From Sphaerosporella brunnea (lineage: Eukaryota > Ascomycota > Pezizomycetes > Pezizales > Pyronemataceae): a stretch of 64,000 nucleotides of DNA. Positions within the stretch are counted from its first letter, which is position 1; every line of letters starts with the position of its first letter. Shown piece after piece: positions 23,210 through 33,872 of this stretch. The notes below the pieces were generated by a model, which searched no databases, was not told where the DNA came from, and was given only the letters and a program-made list of their open reading frames with translations. Where the stretch lies: positions 62,001-126,000 of the forward strand of contig VXIS01000081.1 in NCBI GenBank assembly GCA_008704415.1. Direction: 5' to 3'. A program made the position numbers and the translations under genes.

Positions 23210-25643
23210 CTATCTATTTTGTGAACCCGAAGGAAGATTGACTTACCCAATAATGAAAAAACAAAGATAACGACCCGGAATGGGCCGAATTTGGGCTGGG
23301 GACTCGCTCATTTTGACATCTGCGGCCGCAGCCTTGTGCTGCTGGATGTTAGGAAACGTGTGGCGATCGGTGCGTGTGTGTACTTACGTGCTTCCTCCCA
23401 CTTTGCCCCGACCTCGTGGTGTGGATCTCGGGTTTCTTTGTATATTCAGCGTCGTTAGTCGCTGCTCGTCAGTAGTCGCGCTCAGGAGAGGTATACTTAC
23501 GGTCATAGCATTGCAGGCGGACAGCGAGCGGAAACACACGGGAAGAAGGGGGGGGGGAAGGGAGGGGCCGCCCGGCTCGAGGGAGATTAAGTACGCCGCT
23601 TCACGCGGTCGGTATTAACCCTCGTCAGGTGCGGGGGCGACAAGTAATGCCAGAAGTGCGAGATCGAGGGGGTTGGAATGAAAAAGAAAAAAAAAAACTG
23701 TGTGTAGCAAGAGGCTCCTTGAATGACGTTACAAACACCATATCAAATCAAGGGGAGCATGGGGTGTTCGGAGGTGGGGGGCGATCTCGGGTTGTGAGCC
23801 AACGCTTCACTGCCCAGCACTCGATAGCGCCAGCATATGGGGTGCACAGCGTCTCCGGAGACGTCGCCAATGGTTTCGATTGAGGTGGAGAAGCGAGTGA
23901 CCGTTTGTGTCGTCGATTTTGTCGAGATGCTTCGGCGGTCGCGGGCATGCATGTCCCTGCAACAGCAGGCTGGTAGTGAGACCATCGTGACCGGTTGAGG
24001 ATTGAAGTTGGTGGTGTATAGCGTCGTTGAGCCTAGTGGAGCGGGCTGCAAGCAAATGCTGCTTTTGATGGAAAGGTCGCCGGATATCTGCTCGACGGAT
24101 GCTCTGGACGGACACGCCGGACGGATATCGGCGTCCAGGGCTGGAGCTTGCATTATAGAGGGCGCAGCATCTGGGGACAGGCGTGAGATAAAAACGATGG
24201 TTTACGCGATCCCCCAGGAGGAGGAGGCCTTGCTGTATATCAGGAGGAGCACCCTCCTGTCACCTTGCTGGACCAGGGCGCAATAAATACACTTTGCCCA
24301 GAACCCCCTGTTCTCTCTTTCTTCCTTCTTTCACAAACTGTGGACTCCGCTTCGTCAACTGCTGCCGGTGCTGCTGCTGAGTCCATACCGGCTTCTGATG
24401 GAATTGATGAAGGGGGTCAAAAAAAGAGTCCGCTCACATCATGTATCCACCTTCAAGGAGTAAAATCGCAGCGTGGTAACTAATCATGGCAGCGGTGTGT
24501 TGAAGGCCAGTGGCAATCGGTGGAGCGGAGTCAATTATGGTCTGTATATCAATTCAAACTGTACTCAAGAACCTAAAACTTGTTGGTGAACCAGCTTAGT
24601 TTTGGCTATAACACAATAAAGGATTCGCAAAATGATTACAGGATCTCCAGTTACCAGGATTACAAATTGCGATTGGGAAATTTGTGGAATCCAAAACCAA
24701 TAGGAAACATTTTTCCTTCCGCGTGGTTGTCGAACGAAATTTAACGAATTTCGTTCTAAAGCAGCCTGCTAGCCCGCCCACCAATGTCTATAGCCCAAAC
24801 AGCCAGCCCATGGTTTGTAGCAGCCCAAGTAGCCCAAGCAGCCCAAGCAGCCCGACGATCTGCGGTCATAATGCAGCTCCCCCCGCTCCCCATGACAAAA
24901 AACCTTCTCCGCCGGCGTCCATCATGGCGAGCTTGCACCACAACAATTATCAGATTTGTGGAACGGAACGCAAAAGAGAGGGGAAGACTTACACGACACC
25001 GGACTTCGAGCCCGCAGGCTCGTTCAATACCGTGGTGCCCTCGCCTGAGGGATGAGGGGAGACATTGCGGAAACCCCGCGCCGGACTGTGGCCACTATCA
25101 ACACCCCTCCGCCGTCGTGTGACTGTACTGGGTTACTTACCAAGCCATGCAATGAAGGCTTGCCCGGCGCCGGTTGTCCTTTGAATGTGACCGCGTGGGG
25201 ATCAGCGCGGTTGCCTCGACAATCGTCTCGCTTGCTATTGCGCACGTCAGGTATCAGGCGCGAAGGCAACTGTGAATGGTTGGGATTGAATGACTTACGC
25301 GGCACGCGCATGTCGCGCGATGTCCCACATCTTTGTCTCGTCTCGATGCGTCGCTGGAGCAATACCTTGTTTCGCGTTGGCTTGTTCTCCACGGCAGCGA
25401 AGTTTGCTGCCGGTTTCGTAGCTTTGCAGCTTTTGCGGGTAGCGCAGGTGAAAGCGAAGGGGGTGAACAAGCTGCCGCTTGGATAGGGGTGGGAAACCGA
25501 AGGCGGTGAAAGCATGTACGAAAAGATGGGAGGTATGGTGAGGACGCTGCGGGGTGTGTCTTGCCTGTGCCCTACCCTTTTCCCGCCTCGTTGTGCGGAA
25601 GCGTTGAAATTTTCAGTGAGGCTTCTGCCCTTCTCACTCGAGA
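23210..25643. other. No supported gene
   Basis: Contains a short (AGCCCAAG)n microsatellite at 24822-24853, poly-G at 23549-23558, and an LTR-like tail (CTGGACCAGGGCGCAATAAA) near 24269. Frames at 24684-25055 and 25024-25515 lack recognisable motifs. Confidence 0.35.
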
Positions 25644-26211
25644 ATGGGGGTGTCAGCTAATGTTCGTTTGGGGTTTCCACCTCACCTTCTCGTTCTCAAT
25701 CCCTTGCACCCACCCGCTCCCGCGCCTCACCCTTCTTTTTGTTTGCGATCACGTTTCTTGTCTGCATGCGACCGCGAACGATCACGACAGACCCCGCTGC
25801 TCATCCTCCCTCATCCTATTCCCTCGACGCACCTGTCACTGGTCATCTCTTTTGCGCCTGGCTTTCTCCAGGACGCTCCCCAGCGAGTCAGCAGCGCAAT
25901 CGATCAATCGATCGCTGCTCTGTCGCAACAAGCAGCCACCTACTCCAGTTTTTTCGGGCTGGCGGGGTACTTTGACCGAGCGAAAGGAACATACAAACTA
26001 CCCCAAGCAGGCGATATGTGGTCTATGGTCTGGACCACTGAAGATGCGCAGGTGGCGAGACAGAGATTCAGCGATTATGTCGATGTTTGTTGCACGGCCG
26101 TGGTTGTCGGCCCGGTGGTTCCAATTGGGCGTAATAGACTGACGGGAATGCCCCCCAAGACAAAAGGCGATCCCTTGCGCCTTTTCGACCTTCCTCAGGG
26201 TTTATTTGGCC
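25644..26211 (+). CDS. Candidate 5' exon of a hypothetical gene leading into the repeat array
   Basis: The frame 25644-26291 is open. Its second half, from about 25880, reads like real protein (AIDQSIAALSQQAATYSSFF, then KGTYKLPQAGDMWSMVW and TTEDAQVARQR). It ends at a good donor (GGCC/GTAAGT at 26212) whose intron (26212-26307, ending TTACTCAG) joins in frame to PPLATSLITPLLGQTPTAIR. The N-terminal half is Pro/Leu/His-rich and may be 5' UTR; the start is therefore unsure. Domain unknown. The following exon leads straight into the exon-intron array at 26308. Confidence 0.35.
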
Positions 26212-26307
26212 GTAAGTTTTCCGTCCCTCCATGTACTGCCACCACACCCCCCCCACCCCCCCAAATTCTCGTCAAACATCAGTGTCGCTAATTTGTTAAT
26301 TACTCAG

Positions 26308-27234
26308 CACCCCTCGCTACCTCCCTCATCACACCCTTATTGGGTCAAACACCGACTGCGATTAGAAACCAATGCGAGCAGTTACACTTGCAGACATGGC
26401 AGTCTTCCCAACTGCCACGTCTGTAAGTCACGCCCCGGATCGTGGAAGGCGCAGCCTGTACTGGCTGCAGAAGGTTTTGCTGCCACGGCAGCCTTTGGAG
26501 GGCCTTTGATTTAGGTCCTTTTGACCATGTACGTTATTTAGCTTCGATCGATTTTACAGTGTTGGACTAATCATTCCTCAGGGACCCCCCGCCCTCCTAC
26601 GGTATCACGGATGGCGGTCTGCCCAACCGCCATCCGTGCAAGTCCCACCACGAATCGTGGAAGGCGCAGCCTGCAGTGGCTGCAGAAGGTTTGCTGCTAC
26701 GGCAGCGTTGGAGGCGTTTGACTTGGGTCCCTTCGACCATGTACGTTATTTAGCTCCAATCGATTTCACAGTGTTGGACTAATCATTCCTCAGCGACCCC
26801 CCGCCCTCCCTACGATATCATGGATGGCAGTCTTCCAAACTGCCAAGTTTGTAAGTCCCGCCACGAATCGTGGAAGGCGCAGCCTGTGCTGGCTGCACAA
26901 GGTTTTGCTGCTACGGCAGCCTTTGGAGGGCCTTCGATTTAGGTCCTTTTGACCATGTACGTTATTTAGCTTCAATCTATTTCACAGTGTTGAACTAATC
27001 ATTTCCTCAGGGACCCCTCGCCCCCCCCTCCGGTATCACGGATGGCGGTCTGCCCAACCGCCATCTGTGCAAGTCCCGCCACGAATCGTGGCAGGGTGCA
27101 GCCTACAGTGGCTGCAGAAGGTTTTCCTGCTATGGAAGTCTCTGGAGGGCACCCCTTCGACCATGTAAGTGATTTGCTTTCAATCTATGTTATGGTGCTA
27201 GACTAATATTCCGACAGGAGTCCCCTCCGTAGGG
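26308..27234 (+). repeat. ~212-bp tandem array of exon-plus-intron modules
   Basis: Four full units and a degenerate fifth. Each has (a) a ~155-nt segment coding for variants of a peptide like LPNRHPCKSxHESWKAQP followed by AAEGFAATAA, and (b) a 53-54-nt segment shaped like a fungal intron: GTACGT or GTAAGT donor, GGACTAAT branch site, CAG acceptor. The intron-like copies are at 26529-26581, 26741-26793, 26957-27010 and 27165-27217. Small indels have put some exon copies out of frame (units 1 and 3 end at stops; unit 2 lacks one T), so the array as it stands is probably not translated end to end. Confidence 0.75.
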
Positions 27235-28350
27235 CTGGGCTTCGGCCCAAATATCCTGACGATGCCTGCAAGGCCGCCCACGAATCGTGGAAGGGGCGCA
27301 GCCTGCACTACCTGCAATAAGTTTTATTGCTACGTGGAAGGGCGCAGTCTGTTCTACTGCGCCCTTCCACGTGCAATAAGTTCTATTGCTATGGTAGTTT
27401 TTGGAGGGCATTTGCCCTGGACCCATGTGGCGATCCCGGTGGCGTTCTTGATACCATCGGGCTCGTCCAGGGTGGCGTTCTTGATACCATTGGCGCCTCA
27501 AGGGGCGCGGAAGCTATTTTCTTCCTATCAGGACGCTCCGTCGTCTTAGACATAGCCCGGCCAAACCAAACAACACCCCGGCTGCTCTCACGTGGAAGGG
27601 CGCAGTCTGTTCTACTGCGCCCTTCCACCGGTGGCGTTCTTGATACCTCATCAAGGGTCACGGAAGCTATTTTCTTCCGATCAGGACGCTCCGTCGTCTT
27701 AGACGGAGCCCGGCCAAACCAAACACCACCCCGGCTGTTCTCACGTGGAAGGGCGCAGTCTGTTCTACTGCGCCCTTCCACCGGTGGCGTTCTTGATACG
27801 GACGAGCCCATTGGGCTCGTCAAGGGTCACCAGGAATGGCGGCGCGGCGGCCTGGCTTCCACAAGTACTGGGAACCCACCAGCATCAATCGCTGTGGGTT
27901 CCCAGGAGGGGTAAAGGCGGCGCGGCTGCCTGAGCTTCGCCAAGCACTGGGAACCCACCAGCATCAATCGCTGTGGGTTCCCAGGAAGAATGAAGGCGGT
28001 CAAACCAAACAACACCCCGGCTGCTCTCACGTGGAAGGGCGCAGTCTGTTCTACTGCGCCCTTCCACCGGTGGCGTTCTTGATACCATTGAGCTCTCAAG
28101 GGTCACCAGGAATGGCGGTGCGGCGGCCTGGCTTCCACAAGTACTGGGAACCCACCAGCATCAATCGCTGTGGGTTCCCAGGAGGGTGAAGGCGGCGCGG
28201 CGGCCTGGCTTCCACAAGTATTCTTGATACGGACGAGCCCATTGGGCTCGTCAAGGGTCACCAGGAATGGTGGCGCGGCGGCCTGGCTTCCACAAGTACT
28301 GGGAACCCACCAGCATCAATCGCTGTGGGTTCCCAGGAGGGGTGAAGGTG
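27235..28350. repeat. Field of perfect-hairpin repeats
   Basis: Several short palindromes are each repeated. A 15-bp stem with 7-nt loop, GTGGAAGGGCGCAGT/ACTGCGCCCTTCCAC, is at 27334-27370 (17-bp stem there), 27592-27628, 27745-27781 and 28031-28067. A 12-bp stem with 14-nt loop, CTGGGAACCCAC/GTGGGTTCCCAG, is at 27867-27904, 27946-27983, 28144-28181 and 28299-28336. A 9-bp stem, GACGAGCCC/GGGCTCGTC, is at 27801-27821 and 28232-28252. An 8-bp stem, GCTCCGTC/GACGGAGC, is at 27688-27709. Connecting sequence (GGTGGCGTTCTTGATAC...) is repeated too. Long ORFs on both strands here are by-products of the symmetry. Confidence 0.85.
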
Positions 28351-28561
28351 GCCTTAAGATGCCTTATACGTTCTTTTAGAGACGCCAAGGGCGGCGTGGT
28401 GGTGCCCGAGGTGCTGCGGCACCCCTGGTATTTCTGCGGAATACCAGGTCGGGCAAGTTGTGGCGGTCGGAGGAGGAAGACGAGCAGTGGGCGAGGAGGA
28501 GGAAGGCTAGCAGCACGGGGAGGACGAGGACGATGAGGACCAGGATGAGGACGAGGAGGAG

Positions 28562-28669
28562 GATGATGAGATCGAGGATGATGAGGACGAGGAGGAGGAT
28601 GATGAGATCGAGGATGATGAGGACGAGGAGGAGGATGATGAGATCGAGGATGATGAGGACGAGGAGGAG
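28562..28669 (+). repeat. 36-bp acidic (GAGGATGAT-type) tandem repeat, three copies
   Basis: Three 36-bp units starting GATGATGAGATCGAG at 28562, 28598 and 28634 lie inside a longer purine-rich tract (28480-28710). In one plus frame the tract encodes an almost pure Asp/Glu tail (EEEDDEIEDDED repeated), as in acidic tails of chromatin-associated proteins. I cannot connect it confidently to an upstream exon. The long minus ORF over it (Pro/Arg/His-rich) is its antisense shadow. Confidence 0.7.
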
Positions 28670-28710
28670 GACGAGGAGGAGGATGGAGCCGGTGGAGAAG
28701 AAGTAACTGC

Positions 28711-29701
28711 AGCTGCTTTTCTCGAATTCCGTTATATTTGCTTTTCTCTTTATTATTCTTTGTATGGAGCTTCACTACTCCTACGAGTTGGGAATTGGCT
28801 TCATGTACGGCCGCCGTGACCGAATGCAATATGAAGAAGTAAAGATTAACAAATAAAGAAATGACATCGTCCCGATATACCAAGGGCCCAAAAAGAGGAT
28901 CTGAGCAAGGCTCCGTGGTGAGAAACACGACATATGTTGACTAAACTGAACGCGGTTTCTCCTTGGTAGGCCGAATAGCCTTGCTCGCCAGTACACACCG
29001 TTCAAACACTGGACCTAGGTGCTTTCCCCTAATGGCCAGTTCAAAAACGTCTACCACGATATCACCAAAAATGGAGCTTTCCCCAATACCGGTTATACCA
29101 TGCGAGGAGGATTAGGTTACTGCTGCGTGTGTGAGGTTTTGCGGTTTGTTTGTTTGTAACCAGGTTTACTGTCTGTGTGCGACCTCTAACGGTGATGACA
29201 GACGTCATTTCGTGCAAAATTCGCGGGCATCTGAAGCATTCGCCGTTCGTTTATGTATTTCTCCATTCGATATCATGGCTATATAAAGTAGAGCAGATAC
29301 AAGACGACGTGAAAACATGAAAAAGACACAGGTAGGAAAGCAGCATGAAACTAACAAAGGAAATACGTCTCATGGCTGGGCACAGGATGTGTCCCCACGC
29401 CCAAGAGCATCGTCGAATGTCGGGATAAAGATCGCTATCGGATATGACGTTTGGAAACGCCGTCACGAGACTGTTCTGGCGAATCAGAAATGAGGCAAAA
29501 TTGTGCAAATTTGAACCCTGCGAGTATGAGGATCTGCCATAGTCTAGTTAGGCTGCATGCGGGCATTAAACTTGACTACACGCACACACACACAGGCTAT
29601 GTACGGTATGGGCGGCAAGTGGTACCTCGATAAGCCCCTCATGTGGATCAGGAACCCCCTGTATAGGTCTTCATCTGCCATCCGCTATCGGGGTTACGTA
29701 C
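28711..29701. other. No supported gene
   Basis: Short frames only. A (CA)n run lies at 29581-29594. Confidence 0.35.
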
Positions 29702-29797
29702 CTATTCCTTCCCCTTTGCCAAATTGAACATTTCGGAGATCGACAGACCAATTGTGGTGGAGAGCCAGAGCAATGCACAGGCAATGATCAACGCCAT
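29702..29797 (-). CDS. Possible hydrophobic micropeptide (31 aa) or exon
   Basis: The ATG at 29797 opens MALIIACALLWLSTTIGLSI and a short polar tail ending KGKE before the stop. It is a clear membrane-type helix. A related sequence begins at 30020 on the same strand (MVLILTCALSVGVIGSIIPY). The DNA around both starts is also similar (GACAAAGGATTG.ATGG versus GACACAGGATGG). They may be duplicated exons rather than independent genes. Confidence 0.25.
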   Translation of the reverse strand: MALIIACALLWLSTTIGLSISEMFNLAKGKE

Positions 29798-29849
29798 ATT
29801 CAATCCTTTGTCGACCGAAGGGTGCCTTAAGAAGATTATAGCCGGTGCC

Positions 29850-30020
29850 TCAACTTATGCATTCGGACCTATCTGATGCTTTAAGGTTAGCTACGATGTA
29901 TAAACACGATCGGTGGACCTGAAATGTGCGGTTGATACCTTTGTCTCCCAGCCTGTTCAGATATGGGATGATAGAACCAATCACCCCCACGCTTAGAGCA
30001 CAGGTAAGGATTAGAACCAT
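29850..30020 (-). CDS. Possible hydrophobic small ORF (56 aa), relative of the one at 29797
   Basis: Starts at the ATG at 30020 with a hydrophobic helix (MVLILTCALSVGVIGSIIPY), followed by a polar region. It resembles the 31-aa frame 220 bp downstream in its first ten residues. An acceptor-like ACAG precedes the ATG, so it could be an internal exon. No family known. Confidence 0.25.
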   Translation of the reverse strand: MVLILTCALSVGVIGSIIPYLNRLGDKGINRTFQVHRSCLYIVANLKASDRSECIS

Positions 30021-30827
30021 CCTGTGTCTGCCCTTCGGTGGGGACCCTAAGTGCTCAGTCATAGCGTCCCTCGCGATATCGACAATGGTTTCCGCCGCGA
30101 GTAGTAGTCACCATATAAAGATTGTTTCCGTCGGTTGCGAGTGGCAGCGGTCTCGTTTGCGGTAGACGATTCTGCAACCAAGAGCATCCATCAAAACAAT
30201 AGGATTTCCACATGCAATTACCTAGGTACGCACCTACCTAGTGAGCAAAAACCAGCTTAATGGAAGAGTGTGATGATAGCATGGGGCATTTCGTATTGGT
30301 GTATGATTGGCAAATTCGTTCCATTTTGATTGTGAATGGCAACTGGCGGTGCCAGGCAGCCACGTAGCGATGAATGAATGCCCGGTAACATCTTTCCGTC
30401 GCAAGAATATGTGGTTGTGGTCGTGGTTGTTGTGTTATATAAGCGTCGTTCGCCACTGCGGGTACAGTTCACAATTTTAGCTCTGCTGCGATGCTTGGTG
30501 TTATACCGCAGCCATAGGGTTTGAAGAAAGGGCCGTTCGAGTGAACAACTGCGTTGTATGTTTTGGGGGTGGTGGGGTTCAACCAGTTGTCTCTTGACCT
30601 GCTGCCCGCATCTTTTGCCCTTACCCCTCCGCTTCCCCCAGCATGTCGCCTGTGTACAGAAACAACGCCACCACCAAGCCTCTCCCCGCAGCATTCCGCC
30701 TTTGACTCTGCTGCACCCTGCGAACGCTGGTCCGAGCACATCGCTGCAGAACATTACCAGCTTCCGCCATAACAAGTACGCCCCTGCTGCTCGTGCTTTC
30801 GAAGTCGAAGGATCTGAACCGGTCGGC

Positions 30828-31598
30828 ATGGACAACCGCGACTCCTCCGCCGCCTACAGCCCCGAAGCTAATGTTTCCGGCTCCAACTGTGGCCTTGGTC
30901 ACTCCGCGCCGGCGAACTGCGGTTCCGCTGCTACCCAAACCTCCGGTTTCACCAGCAACGTCGAAGTTCGCCAGTGTCACCAAGACAGCAACGACACCCA
31001 CCAGGCTGCCGGCGCCTCCGCCGCCAGTTACCGTTCAGCAAACGACGTTTGCATGGCCGAGGCCCGTGGGGTTGAGCTGGACGAGAAAGCCGCCAAGGCT
31101 CCGGAAATCCTCAAGGAACGCCTGAACTCTTTGTACAGAGAAAACCAGGCGCTCAAAGCTTCGATAGCTGATTTCAAGATCTGCGTGGCGATCAAGGACC
31201 AGGCGATTGCCACGGCCCAGGAACAGTTGGCTCGTCAGAAGCAGGAGACGGTGCTTTGGAAATCGTACGCAAAGGGCCTCCAGCAGAGGATGGGTATGGC
31301 TGAGGCGGAGTCGACAGATCCCAAGGAGCGGGAGAGACAGCATTCGACTGAGAGCGGTGGCAGTGAGCGGAACCCCCAGGAGCAGCCTATGCACGATTCG
31401 GCTGGTACTGAGTATTGGAAGAGGCACGCGTGGAACCTGCATCAGCGGATTTCTGAGCTTGAGTTCGAGTTGGCTCAGTGCAATGCTGCTGGTGGTCAGG
31501 CTGGCGGTAATCCGGCTGGTGGTGGTCAGGACCAGGTTGTGCACCACATCAACAACTACTACTACAACAGTGCACCCCCGGGAACCCAGTCCATGTGA
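30828..31598 (+). CDS. Coiled-coil protein of unknown function (256 aa)
   Basis: The open frame extends upstream to 30558, but the upstream part is Pro/His/Leu-rich and unlike protein, so I place the start at the ATG at 30828 (MDNRDSSAAYSPEANVSGSN). Layout: a Ser/Asn/Thr-rich N-terminal third; a heptad-type helix from about residue 85 to 155 (LDEKAAKAPEILKERLNSLY onward); a charged linker; a second helical segment (RHAWNLHQRISELEFELAQC); then a Gly-rich stretch and a C-terminal HHINNYYYNSAPPGTQSM. No intron is needed. It is likely cytosolic or nuclear, and coiled coils suggest oligomerisation. No signal peptide or catalytic motif. The composition is clearly coding and better than the antisense frame. 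Confidence 0.65.
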   Translation: MDNRDSSAAYSPEANVSGSNCGLGHSAPANCGSAATQTSGFTSNVEVRQCHQDSNDTHQAAGASAASYRSANDVCMAEARGVELDEKAAKAPEILKERLNSLYRENQALKASIADFKICVAIKDQAIATAQEQLARQKQETVLWKSYAKGLQQRMGMAEAESTDPKERERQHSTESGGSERNPQEQPMHDSAGTEYWKRHAWNLHQRISELEFELAQCNAAGGQAGGNPAGGGQDQVVHHINNYYYNSAPPGTQSM

Positions 31599-32036
31599 GG
31601 TACTGTTCCTCCGATGGTTTCTACAGAGCGATATTCCATTTTCGGGCGAAGCTGTCGGTTTGTTGTGCTTGCGGCATAATGGGTTTTGCGTTGTTTGTTC
31701 TTTAGCATCTGCGGAATTGGCGGGTTCTGTTGGTGATTGAGAATGATTGCTTGAAATTCATCGGTGTATCTGTGGTATTTGATGGTCTTTCCGTGCGCGT
31801 TGTGTAGTGTGCTGTCGCGATTCACTTGCGGCAACCTATGCTCACCTTTCTTACTTGACTTTGCAACCTCCCGGTTGCAAAGGATTGAGCGAAGTTGTAC
31901 CTGGCTGGTTTATTCCTTCATTACTGCCTAACAAATGACGAGAAATCCTCTCTGCTGTGTACAAAAGGGTTCGTTTTACACACAAAGTAAATAGCCGTGT
32001 TCAGCTAGGTATATCCCAACAGAACCTTCCAACACC
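31599..32036. other. 3' flank of the coiled-coil gene
   Basis: AT-rich with no coherent frame; presumably 3' UTR and spacer. Confidence 0.4.
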
Positions 32037-32303
32037 TTAATTATAAATTATACGAATCCAGCTCCTCTGTCCACCAACCCATATATCTTTCAATTCCATG
32101 AACTCATCTGTCCAACCAAACTTTTTCAATTGCGTTGTGGCGGAGTTCTTACAGCTCCAATATGGGGCATTTTTGGCAAAAGCAGAAAACTTTTTTTCTC
32201 TGACTGCGCGTGTAACTGAGTATACATAGGGCGGTATTTGACTAACAGCTTCTTCGCAGTTGTAGTTTCCTCCGCCGTAAGGCGTGCAGAGTACCAAGCA
32301 CAC
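32037..32303 (-). CDS. Hypothetical exon (~88 codons)
   Basis: A minus frame with natural composition (PYGGGNYNCEEAVSQIPPYV, aromatic- and Lys-rich, ending WVGGQRSWIRIIYN before TAA). It has no ATG at its open end (the first usable codon is GTG), so if real it is a terminal exon. Function unknown. Confidence 0.3.
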   Translation of the reverse strand: MCLVLCTPYGGGNYNCEEAVSQIPPYVYSVTRAVREKKFSAFAKNAPYWSCKNSATTQLKKFGWTDEFMELKDIWVGGQRSWIRIIYN

Positions 32304-32844
32304 CCGTGACAGACTTTCTGAAGCCTATACCTTGCTCTTCCTCTGCCAACCGTAATGCTGGTATATTTGTGCGAAGAATTGTCGCGGCAGAAGCGACTAT
32401 TCCCCTATAAAACGATGCGAAAAGGAAAGAAAGATGCGAATTCCAGACTTTGTAAACCTATTTCCATGTAATCCTGCGCGGCACGTTCCTTATGATTACC
32501 TTGTCAAGATTTCCGCCTGGAGGAGTATTTCTCATGGGGATTAGCTTACGAAAAGGTGGTCAAGAGGCCGTCGGCCTGATATCACATCCCTCCAACTCCA
32601 TGGCATGTCTCAGCCGGTGTAATTACTTCGCATGATCTACTCATATCCATCATTTTCACGACAATTTCAATCTTTGTTGACGGATGAATCAACGATTTGC
32701 TTGCCTTGAAGGGAATACGCAACCTGCCATTTGCAACTCTTCCGCTGTGAAACGCACGCAGGCTCACTCGCCGGGTGATCGCCGATGATGTCGATCCCGC
32801 GAGGCGCGGCAACATCCGGAACTCCGTGTCTGAAATCCGGGGTA

Positions 32845-32870
32845 CTGTAGCGAGCAATGAGGTACGTACG
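32845..32870 (+). repeat. Left terminal inverted repeat of the pogo-type element
   Basis: 26 bp identical to the complement of 36414-36439; preceded by TA. Confidence 0.95.
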
Positions 32871-33063
32871 TCACCTGTCACCCGGGGGTCTCCGTACGTT
32901 ATTTTTCGCTGTCACCAAGGGGTCAGTACGATGTTTTCAGACCGTCACCTCTGTGGCACGTGGCGGTGCGCCGAGTGATACCTTGTGAAAATGCGACGCG
33001 AAGCATCCGACGCACGCTTTCTCTTTCTACCCAGCGGCGCCGCGTAACAGTGAACCAAGTTAT

Positions 33064-33369
33064 CTACATTCTAGAAGCACGCTCATCCGCCCATGCTGCG
33101 CCGCTTTCATCCTCCGCCTCTGGTTCCTCCTCATCTAAATAAATGTCGTCCTCTTCAATCTCCCGGTACCTGACAGCTCCCCGGCCACCAAAGCGGGTGC
33201 TTCTACGAAAGCCCGGAGGCAATTCCACCTCCAAGACTTTTTTCTCTTCGTCCTCTCCTCCTTCCTTATCCTGAGTAGATACAGCAGCTGATGCATTCCT
33301 AGCTACTAAGAGTTGAGCTGCATGGAAGGGGTCTTGTGGAAGCTTGGTTTGAGGAGCAGCCGGGTGTCA
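33064..33369 (-). CDS. Second, acidic ORF inside the transposon (partial model)
   Basis: This minus frame is open from about 33369 to TAG at 33064. It contains LPPGFRRSTRFGGRGAVRY, then an acidic tail (EIEEDDIYLDEEEPEAEDES). A further frame upstream (33615-33403, ending RVPADFIESK before a GTAAAA donor-like site) may be an earlier exon. No ATG was assigned. It lies 0.5 kb downstream of the transposase stop within the element, so it may be an accessory protein or an alternative 3' exon. Family unknown. Confidence 0.35.
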
Positions 33370-33872
33370 CGGCGCGAGTTTGGATGGAGTTTTCCGACTA
33401 AGCTACCGGCTTTTACTCTCAATGAAATCGGCTGGAACTCTCAGATCTAAGGCTTCAAAGGATGCTGATTCATTTGCTGTTCTCAAATTTACCCCCCCGT
33501 TGATGGTTTTCACGTGGTGAGGTTCGGAAGTGGGGGTTGTTTGTGGTGTCGTGATGAGGCTCTGTAGGGGGACTCGGTGGGGTGGCTCCGAGCCGAGATT
33601 ATATTCGGCTACCACGTGGCGCGGCGCACCGCAGTCACGTGATTGCTATAAGGGGCCTTCGCTTCCGCTTTGTTGTTTGTTTTCCCTTTCCTCTTTACTG
33701 AACCTTCGTATGTCAATCTGAGTACCTTCGTTCCAATCTGAATCCTGACCGTGCGCATCGCGCCTCTTGTCCTGCCTCTTGTCCTGCCTTTGGATCTTGT
33801 CCCAGCTCTCGTTCTTGCCCCCTCTGTACGCGAGTACCTTGGGCCCCTCCAGTCTGTTCTCGACCCTCTCCG

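Noticed and set aside
25561..26142. 193-codon plus ORF in another frame over the candidate exon
   Set aside because: Less natural composition than the 25644 frame and no link to the splice donor at 26212.
27327..27914. A 195-codon plus-strand ORF and a 144-codon minus-strand ORF over the same DNA
   Set aside because: Both are by-products of repeated palindromes (RGRAQSVLLRP and its reverse). Neither has independent support.
28251..28928. 225-codon minus ORF with HHPPPRPHHPRS repeats
   Set aside because: Antisense reading of the acidic GAGGATGAT repeat; the composition is an artefact.
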